From the NCBI GenBank assembly GCA_032125995.1, contig JAQBBQ010000297.1:1-19644 (forward strand): a stretch of DNA of 19,644 nucleotides, given 5' to 3'. The position numbers and the translations under genes were made by a program. Position 1 is the first letter of the stretch, and each line of letters starts with the position of its first letter. The notes beneath the pieces are model-generated. The model was given only the letters and a program-made list of their open reading frames with translations, was not told the DNA's origin and did no database searches. Origin of the DNA: SG8-39 sp032125995 (GTDB taxonomy: Bacteria; Pseudomonadota; Gammaproteobacteria; Burkholderiales; SG8-39). Positions 14,843 through 19,644 of the stretch are shown here, piece after piece.

Positions 14843-15916
14843 GTGCGCGTCGCCTTTGCCATTGCGCTGCTCGTCGCCTGGATCGGCGCCTGGGCGGCGA
14901 CCGATGACGAGCTCGCGGCGCTGATGCAGCAGGCGATGCGTGGTGACGCGCAGGCGCGCTCGACGCTCGAAGACAACGCGCGCGCGGGAAACGTGACCGC
15001 CGCGCACCTGCTCGGACATCTGCACCTGCGCGGTAAGGGCGTGCTGCGCAGCGATTCGAAAGCCATTGAATGGTTCGACCGCGCCGCGCAGCAGGGCCAC
15101 GTCGAATCAATGCACAACCTGGGCGTCATCCATGAACGCGCGCCGAAGGCGAAGCGCGACCTCGAGGCCGCGCGCCGCTGGTATCGCGCCGCAGCCGAGG
15201 CCGGGTTTGCGCGCGCGCAGGCGAATCTCGGACAACTGCTTGCCGATGGCCGGGGCGGGGCGGCCGATCTTGTCGAAGCGCGCGCCTGGATCGAGAAGTC
15301 TGCGCTGCAGCGCGAGCCGCGCGGGCAGTACCTGCTCGGCATGCTGTTTCTCGAAGGGCGCGGCGCCAAGAAGGATGCGGAACAGGCCCTGCGTTGGCTG
15401 CAGGTGGCAGCCGACGGCGGGGAGCGCGATGCGCAATACCAACTCTCGCTTCTCTATGGCAGCGGGACGGGGGTGCAGAAGGACGACCAACGCGCGCTCA
15501 AGTGGCTGCACGCGGCCGCGCAGCAGAATCAGGTGAAGGCGCAGTACACGCTCGCTGCGGTGTACGCCGGCGGGTTGTACGGCGTGCCGCGCGACGACAA
15601 GCAGGCGATCGTCTGGCTGCGCAAAAGCGCGCGCCTGGGGTACGCGGAAGCCGAGTACGCGCTCGGCCTCGCCTATGCCGAGGGACGTGGGGTGAAGAAA
15701 GACGCGAGCGAGGCCTACGGCTGGCTGCTGAACGCCGCAAAGCAAGGCCATCCGGCAGCCAGCGCCTACGTGCAGCGTATCCAGGCGCAGGTCCTTGGTT
15801 CGTCGGCGAAGGGGGACGGTACACCGACCCCGGCGCCGAATCCGGGCGCGGCAGCCGGCGCGCAGACCCCTGGTGCCAAGGATGGACCCGCTGCCGGCGC
15901 CACCGGCACCCAATGA
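14843..15916 (+). CDS. Secreted or periplasmic Sel1-repeat protein
   Basis: Encodes 357 residues. The signal peptide VRVAFAIALLVAWIGAWAA is followed by about seven Sel1-like helical repeats of roughly 36 residues (for example AAHLLGHLHLRGKGV, AQANLGQLLADGRGG, AQYQLSLLYGSGTGV, AEYALGLAYAEGRGV). The tail is a low-complexity Pro/Ala/Gly stretch (PTPAPNPGAAAGAQTPGAKD). Sel1 repeats are protein-binding scaffolds; the partner is unknown. The start is GTG 14843, 4 nt after the glycosyltransferase stop, with GAGGA at 14829-14833. The open frame from 14777 lies inside the previous gene and lacks a signal peptide. Its stop overlaps the msbA start as ATGA, so it is translationally coupled to the flippase, hinting at a role in envelope export or assembly. 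Confidence 0.87.
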   Translation: MRVAFAIALLVAWIGAWAATDDELAALMQQAMRGDAQARSTLEDNARAGNVTAAHLLGHLHLRGKGVLRSDSKAIEWFDRAAQQGHVESMHNLGVIHERAPKAKRDLEAARRWYRAAAEAGFARAQANLGQLLADGRGGAADLVEARAWIEKSALQREPRGQYLLGMLFLEGRGAKKDAEQALRWLQVAADGGERDAQYQLSLLYGSGTGVQKDDQRALKWLHAAAQQNQVKAQYTLAAVYAGGLYGVPRDDKQAIVWLRKSARLGYAEAEYALGLAYAEGRGVKKDASEAYGWLLNAAKQGHPAASAYVQRIQAQVLGSSAKGDGTPTPAPNPGAAAGAQTPGAKDGPAAGATGTQ

Positions 15917-17679
15917 GCAGCGCCGTCCCGAGCAGTCGCGCGCTGTATCGCCGGCTCCTTTCCTACGTGCGGCCGCACGCGAAGGTTTTCGGCTTCGCCG
16001 TGTTCGGGATGATCATCGCCGCCGCAACCGAGCCGCTGTTTCCGGCGATGATGAAGCCGCTGCTCGACGGCGGCTTCGCGCGTGGCGCCGACCCGATTCT
16101 TCCGCCGCTCGCGTTCGCCGCCGCGATTATCGCGGTCTTCGTCGTGCGCGGCATCTTCGTCTTCGCTTCGAACTACGGCATGTCCTGGGTCGCGCACCGT
16201 GTGGTTCTCGACCTGCGGGGGGCGATGTTCGGGCGTCTGGTGCGTTTTCCGACGGCGTACTACGACGAGCACAGTTCGGGCACGCTGCTCTCGAAGGTGA
16301 CCTACGACGTAACCAACGTGACCGCGGCGGCGACCTCGGTGCTGACCGTGATCGTCAAGGACACGGTGGTCATCGCCGGCCTGCTGGGCTGGCTGTTCTA
16401 TCTCAACTGGAAAATGACCTTGATTGCGCTGACCGTCGCGCCCGCGATGGCGTGGGTCGTTCGCGCGACCGCGGGACGGCTGCGCAACATGGCGCGCATG
16501 ACGCAGCGCTCGATGGGCGAGCTGACGCACGTCCTCGAGGAGACGATCGAGTGTCACAAAGTAGTCAAAATCTACGGCGGCCAGGACTACGAAGCCTCGC
16601 GTTTCGGGCAAGCGAGCCAGCGCCTGCGCGGCTATTTCATGCGCTTTACCGTGCCCGAGGCGCTCGCGACGCCGGCAAGCAATTCGCTCGCCGCGGTGGC
16701 GGTCGCACTCATCGTCTACGTCGCGCTCCAGGAGTCGATCGAAAACCGTGCCACGGTGGGCGAATTCGTCTCGTTCATCACCGGGATGCTGATGCTGATT
16801 GCACCGGTGAAGCGCCTGACCGGGGTGAATGCGGCGCTACAACGCGGGCTTGCGGCGGCCGAAAGCGTATTCGGGATGATCGACACGCCGGTCGAGGAAG
16901 ATCGCGGTACGGTGAATCTCGCCCAGGTGCGGGGCGACATCGCCTTCGAGCATGTGACCTTTACCTACCCGTCGCGCAGCGAGCCGGCCTTGCACGACAT
17001 CGACCTGCAGGTGCGGCCCGGGGAAACCGTCGCCCTCGTCGGCGGTTCGGGCGGCGGCAAGACGACGCTCGTCAACCTGCTGCCGCGCTTTTACGCCCCG
17101 GACGCGGGCCGCATCCTGCTCGACGGTCACGACCTGCAAAGCCTGACGCTGGAAACCCTGCGCGCGAACGTCGCCGTGGTGAGCCAGGAAGTGGTGCTGT
17201 TCAATGACACGATCTACGCCAACATCGCCTACGGCCGGCTGAGCGGCGCGAGCGAGGCCGAGGTGATCGCCGCGGCGGAGGCGGCACATGCGATGGACTT
17301 CATCCGCGAAAGCCCCGCAGGCCTGAAAACGCAGATCGGCGAGAACGGCCTGCGGCTCTCGGGCGGACAGCGCCAGCGCCTCGCGATCGCACGCGCCCTG
17401 TTGCGCGATGCGCCGGTGCTGATTCTCGACGAGGCCACCTCGGCGCTCGATTCCGAGTCCGAGCGCCACGTGCAGGCCGCATTCGACACCCTGATGAAGG
17501 GCCGCACCACCCTCGTCATCGCGCACCGCCTGTCGACCATCGAACATGCCGATCGCATCGCGGTCCTCGAGCGCGGGCGGATCGTCGAGGTGGGCCCGCA
17601 CACCGAACTGCTCGCACGCGACGGCGTCTACGCAAAGCTCTACCGCATCCAGTACGCCACCCAGCGCGCGGCGGCCTGA
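15913..17679 (+). CDS. msbA: Lipid A export ABC transporter/permease MsbA
   Basis: Encodes 588 residues (E. coli MsbA is 582). A homodimeric inner-membrane flippase that moves lipid A-core to the periplasmic face. The N-terminal half has six transmembrane helices (for example VFGFAVFGMIIAAATEPLF, VVIAGLLGWLFYLNWKMTLI). The nucleotide-binding domain has Walker A GGSGGGKT (377-384), Q-loop SQEVVLF, signature LSGGQ (482-486), Walker B plus D-loop LILDEATSALD (503-513) and switch His 538 (IAHRLST). ATG 15913 overlaps the Sel1 stop by 4 nt. The longer open frame to 15394 runs inside the Sel1 gene and is not real. Family exporters of other lipids look alike, but the linked core-type glycosyltransferase supports MsbA. 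Confidence 0.95.
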   Translation: MSSAVPSSRALYRRLLSYVRPHAKVFGFAVFGMIIAAATEPLFPAMMKPLLDGGFARGADPILPPLAFAAAIIAVFVVRGIFVFASNYGMSWVAHRVVLDLRGAMFGRLVRFPTAYYDEHSSGTLLSKVTYDVTNVTAAATSVLTVIVKDTVVIAGLLGWLFYLNWKMTLIALTVAPAMAWVVRATAGRLRNMARMTQRSMGELTHVLEETIECHKVVKIYGGQDYEASRFGQASQRLRGYFMRFTVPEALATPASNSLAAVAVALIVYVALQESIENRATVGEFVSFITGMLMLIAPVKRLTGVNAALQRGLAAAESVFGMIDTPVEEDRGTVNLAQVRGDIAFEHVTFTYPSRSEPALHDIDLQVRPGETVALVGGSGGGKTTLVNLLPRFYAPDAGRILLDGHDLQSLTLETLRANVAVVSQEVVLFNDTIYANIAYGRLSGASEAEVIAAAEAAHAMDFIRESPAGLKTQIGENGLRLSGGQRQRLAIARALLRDAPVLILDEATSALDSESERHVQAAFDTLMKGRTTLVIAHRLSTIEHADRIAVLERGRIVEVGPHTELLARDGVYAKLYRIQYATQRAAA

Positions 17680-17682
17680 GGC

Positions 17683-17704
17683 CTGCGCGGTACTTGCCGC
17701 GCAG
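17683..17704 (+). repeat. Inverted repeat after msbA
   Basis: CTGCGCGG and CCGCGCAG (8 bp) around TACTTG, 3 nt past the msbA stop. There is no T-run, so an intrinsic terminator is doubtful. It overlaps the -35 of the promoter proposed for the toxin-antitoxin pair. Confidence 0.5.
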
Positions 17705-17723
17705 CCGGCGCCTCGGCTACACT
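17694..17723 (+). promoter_or_regulatory. Candidate promoter of the toxin-antitoxin operon
   Basis: TTGCCG (17694-17699), 18-bp spacer, TACACT (17718-17723), each 4/6 to consensus. It would start transcription near 17730, about 45 nt before the antitoxin ATG. Confidence 0.45.
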
Positions 17724-17739
17724 CCCGTCAAACAATGTT

Positions 17740-17754
17740 TTACGTGCGTCGTAA
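17740..17754. promoter_or_regulatory. Possible operator TTACG-N5-CGTAA
   Basis: Perfect 5-bp arms with a 5-bp spacer, between the candidate promoter and the antitoxin ribosome site. AbrB/MazE-type antitoxins usually repress their own operon, and this is the best candidate site. The short arms could arise by chance. Confidence 0.35.
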
Positions 17755-17774
17755 CGTGACTGCGGAGGTGTGCG

Positions 17775-18002
17775 ATGCTGAAGACGATCACCAAGGTGGG
17801 CAATTCCCAGGGGCTCATCCTGGACGCTGCGCTGATGGATCTGACGGGACTTCGGATTGGCGACCAGGTCGACGTCAACCTGGCAGCGGGCGGGACGATC
17901 ATTCTGACGCCGATTCGCAAGGGCCCGTCTGCGGACGAGGCCAGCGCGACCGTGCGTAAGACCGTCAAGGACTATCGCCGGACGCTGCGCAAGCTCGCGT
18001 GA
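17775..18002 (+). CDS. AbrB/MazE-family antitoxin
   Basis: Encodes 75 residues. The swapped-hairpin AbrB fold is at about residues 1-46 (LKTITKVGNSQGLILDAALM, LRIGDQVDVNLAAGGTIILTP), followed by a basic helical tail (TVRKTVKDYRRTLRKLA) that probably binds and masks the toxin. GGAGG at 17764-17768 lies 6 nt before ATG 17775. Its TGA overlaps the toxin GTG start by 4 nt, the usual antitoxin-first layout. Expected roles are toxin neutralisation and operon autorepression. Doc toxins are classically paired with Phd antitoxins; here the DNA-binding fold is AbrB-type. Confidence 0.88.
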   Translation: MLKTITKVGNSQGLILDAALMDLTGLRIGDQVDVNLAAGGTIILTPIRKGPSADEASATVRKTVKDYRRTLRKLA

Positions 18003-18415
18003 ACGCCTCGCCGGACGATTGCGTCCACCTGACGGTGGATATCGTCAAGGAAATCCATGCGGCGGTCATCGATGCGTACGGCGGTGCGCAGGGCCTGCGC
18101 GACGAAGCGCTGCTGTCTTCCGCGGTCGCGGCGCCTCAGGCGACCGTCGGCGGGCAATCGCCGTACGCGGACCTCATCGAAGTGGCGGCGGCGTACCTTT
18201 TCTACCACTGCCGCAATCACGCGTTTGTCGACGGCAACAAGCGCGTCGCAATGTCCGCAGCGATCGTCTTTCTGCGTCTAAACGACATCGAGCCGGCGCC
18301 CGACGGACCTGATTGGGAAGCCCTGATGCTCGACGTCGCCGCCTCGCGCATCGATCGCGAGCAGACGACCGCGCGGCTGCGCAAGCTGCTCGGCGCGCGA
18401 CGGCGGCGCAAGTGA
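17999..18415 (+). CDS. doc: Doc-type toxin (Fic fold, death-on-curing family)
   Basis: Encodes 138 residues. The active-site loop HAFVDGNKR (residues 74-82) fits the Doc/Fic signature HxFx(D)(G/A)NKR; His 74 would be catalytic. The start has the family's typical helix (VDIVKEIHAAVIDAYGG, then LRDEALLSSAV). P1 Doc phosphorylates EF-Tu and halts translation; full Fic proteins AMPylate. The Lys before Arg, where AMPylating Fic enzymes have Gly, points to the Doc type. GTG 17999 overlaps the antitoxin stop by 4 nt, so toxin translation depends on the antitoxin. Length and motif are intact, so it is probably active. Confidence 0.92.
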   Translation: MNASPDDCVHLTVDIVKEIHAAVIDAYGGAQGLRDEALLSSAVAAPQATVGGQSPYADLIEVAAAYLFYHCRNHAFVDGNKRVAMSAAIVFLRLNDIEPAPDGPDWEALMLDVAASRIDREQTTARLRKLLGARRRRK

Positions 18416-18451
18416 AGCTGCTCGCCATCGTGCATGCCGCTGGCTAGGCGC

Positions 18452-18457
18452 TAGAAT
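18452..18457 (+). promoter_or_regulatory. Possible -10 element for rfbB
   Basis: TAGAAT (5/6) ends 8 nt before the rfbB ATG at 18466, so a transcript from here would be leaderless or nearly so. No good -35 is seen and no ribosome site is obvious, which fits a leaderless start. Confidence 0.35.
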
Positions 18458-18465
18458 CGCCAGGC

Positions 18466-19521
18466 ATGATTCTCGTCACCGGCGGCGCCGGATTCATCGG
18501 CTCCAATTTCGTCCTCGACTGGCTCGCGCAGTCGGACGAAGCCGTGGTCAATCTCGACAAGCTGACCTACGCCGGCAATCGGGCGAACCTCGCCGCGCTC
18601 GAGGGCGACGCGCGCCACGTTTTCGTCCACGGTGACATCGCCGACCGTGCGTGCGTGTCCGCGCTGCTCGCGCGCCACCGGCCCCGCGCCATCGTGCACT
18701 TCGCGGCGGAAAGCCATGTCGACCGGTCGATCCATGGGCCCGCCGATTTCGTGCAGACGAATGTCGTCGGCAGCTTCGCGCTGCTCGAGGAGGCGCGCGC
18801 GTATTGGGGCGGGCTGAAGGATGCCGCGCGCGAATCGTTTCGTTTCCTGCAGGTATCGACCGACGAGGTCTACGGCTCGCTCGGCCCGGCCGATCCCGCG
18901 TTCACCGAGACGACTGCGTACGCGCCGAACAGCCCCTACGCCGCGTCGAAGGCGGCCGCCGACCACCTGGTGCGCGCCTACTGCCATACCTACGGTCTGC
19001 CGACACTGACGACGAACTGCTCGAACAACTACGGCCCTTACCAGTTTCCCGAGAAGCTAATCCCGCTCATGATTACCAACGCGCTTGCCGGAAAACCGTT
19101 GCCGGTCTATGGGGATGGCGAGAACATGCGCGACTGGCTCTACGTGGGCGATCATTGCGCCGCGGTGCGCACGGTGCTCGAGCGCGGGCGGGTCGGCGAG
19201 TGCTACAACATCGGCGGCGAGGCCGAGATGAAGAACATCGACGTGGTGAAAACGCTCTGCGCGCTGCTCGACGCGCTGCGGCCGTCCGCGGCGGGCTACG
19301 GCGCGCTCATCAGCTTCGTGCGCGACCGACCGGGACACGACCGGCGCTACGCGATGGATGCGGGAAAGATCCGCACCGAGCTGGGCTGGCGCCCGGCGGA
19401 ATCGTTCGAGTCCGGGCTGCGCAAGACCGTCGCCTGGTATCTGGACTACGAAGCCTGGGTGGCGAACGTCACGAGCGGCGCCTACCGCGAATGGGTCGAA
19501 CGCAACTATGCCGCGCGCTGA
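18466..19521 (+). CDS. rfbB: dTDP-glucose 4,6-dehydratase
   Basis: Encodes 351 residues of the extended short-chain dehydrogenase family. It converts dTDP-D-glucose to dTDP-4-keto-6-deoxyglucose, the second step to dTDP-L-rhamnose for O-antigen. NAD-binding GGAGFIG (residues 6-12), NLDKLTYAGN, FAAESHVDRSIHGP, the active-site region STDEVYG (131-137), YAASK (158-162, catalytic Tyr and Lys), NNYGPYQFPEKLIPL, VYGDGENMRDWLYV and RPGHDRRYAMD are all present. Full length and intact. It is followed by rfbA. The gene after Doc is on the same strand but has its own -10-like box. Confidence 0.97.
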   Translation: MILVTGGAGFIGSNFVLDWLAQSDEAVVNLDKLTYAGNRANLAALEGDARHVFVHGDIADRACVSALLARHRPRAIVHFAAESHVDRSIHGPADFVQTNVVGSFALLEEARAYWGGLKDAARESFRFLQVSTDEVYGSLGPADPAFTETTAYAPNSPYAASKAAADHLVRAYCHTYGLPTLTTNCSNNYGPYQFPEKLIPLMITNALAGKPLPVYGDGENMRDWLYVGDHCAAVRTVLERGRVGECYNIGGEAEMKNIDVVKTLCALLDALRPSAAGYGALISFVRDRPGHDRRYAMDAGKIRTELGWRPAESFESGLRKTVAWYLDYEAWVANVTSGAYREWVERNYAAR

Positions 19522-19524
19522 GGT

Positions 19525-19553
19525 GGGGTCTGACCCCATCGGGGTCAGACCCC
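19525..19553. repeat. Two more palindromes of the GGGGTCAGACCCC family, in opposite orientation
   Basis: GGGGTCTGACCCC at 19525-19537 and GGGGTCAGACCCC at 19541-19553 are separated by three bases and followed by TTTT. As a pair they could form a longer hairpin of about 13 bp with a T-run, a terminator-like shape lying inside the expected rfbB-rfbA operon. Confidence 0.88.
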
Positions 19554-19583
19554 TTTTCGCTTCTAACGATGGAATCGCTTGAA

Positions 19584-19644
19584 ATGAAAGGCATCATCCT
19601 CACCGGCGGCTCGGGCACACGCCTTTACCCTGCGACAACGTGGG
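19584..19644 (+). CDS. rfbA: Glucose-1-phosphate thymidylyltransferase, N-terminus only (cut by window end)
   Basis: Only 20 codons are visible: MKGIILTGGSGTRLYPATTW. The GGSGTRLYP loop is the nucleotide-binding signature of RfbA/RmlA, which makes dTDP-glucose, the substrate of the upstream RfbB. The usual start is MKGIIL, so ATG 19584 is chosen; an in-frame ATG at 19569 would add five residues. No ribosome site is clear for either. The Thr in place of Ala (ILTGG) is a minor variation. Confidence 0.9.
   Translation, partial: MKGIILTGGSGTRLYPATTW

Noticed and set aside
13894..15369. 491-codon open frame antisense to the glycosyltransferase and Sel1 genes
   Set aside because: Spans two genes with clear domains on the plus strand and has no recognisable content.
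15394..15912. 173-codon N-terminal extension of msbA
   Set aside because: Lies entirely in the Sel1 gene in another frame; MsbA length and the ATGA overlap fit ATG 15913.

Overview
The window is GC-rich chromosomal DNA that looks like a betaproteobacterium. The pointers are a class I PHA synthase, the order zapB-like/zapA/6S RNA/EVE protein/hemE, a priA-argS-SPOR-dsbA block, many 4-bp ATGA/GTGA gene overlaps, and a short palindrome (GGGGTCAGACCCC) repeated in gene gaps. I cannot name the genus from sequence alone. Almost everything is housekeeping or cell-envelope coding; no insertion sequence, prophage, CRISPR array, tRNA or rRNA was seen.

Layout. 1-1663 (+): the 3' part of phaC, with an apparent one-base frameshift in a run of six C near 137-142. 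1664-1802: four copies of the palindrome between convergent genes, one of them shaped like a bidirectional terminator. 1803-7222 (-): priA, argS, an FtsN-like SPOR protein and a DsbA-type oxidoreductase, read right to left; the last three are tightly packed. 7223-7601: a non-coding gap with three DnaA-box-like 9-mers in one orientation and two hairpins. 7602-10024 (-): zapB-like, zapA, ssrS (6S RNA), a perfect 30-bp palindrome, an EVE-domain gene and hemE. 10255-11154 (-): a BtuF-like B12-binding protein, divergent from 11469-13556 (+), a BtuB-like TonB-dependent receptor that follows a clear cobalamin riboswitch at 11204-11419. 13690-17679 (+): a glycosyltransferase, a Sel1-repeat protein and an MsbA-type lipid flippase, apparently one envelope operon. 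17775-18415 (+): a two-gene toxin-antitoxin module, AbrB/MazE-like antitoxin with a Doc/Fic toxin. 18466-19644 (+): rfbB and the first codons of rfbA (dTDP-rhamnose synthesis), separated by two more copies of the palindrome.

How they work together. The left half combines replication restart (PriA), translation (ArgS), division (ZapA, ZapB-like, SPOR protein), periplasmic disulfide formation, heme synthesis and the global transcription regulator 6S RNA. The middle is a B12 uptake pair, with the outer-membrane receptor under riboswitch control. The right part makes and exports lipopolysaccharide (core glycosyltransferase, lipid A flippase, dTDP-sugar enzymes) and is interrupted by the toxin-antitoxin cassette. 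I found no convincing wholly new system. The items most worth a second look are the phaC frameshift, the DnaA-box cluster between hemE and priA, the palindrome family, the AbrB-Doc pairing, the 30-bp palindrome downstream of 6S RNA, and the Sel1 gene overlapped with msbA.
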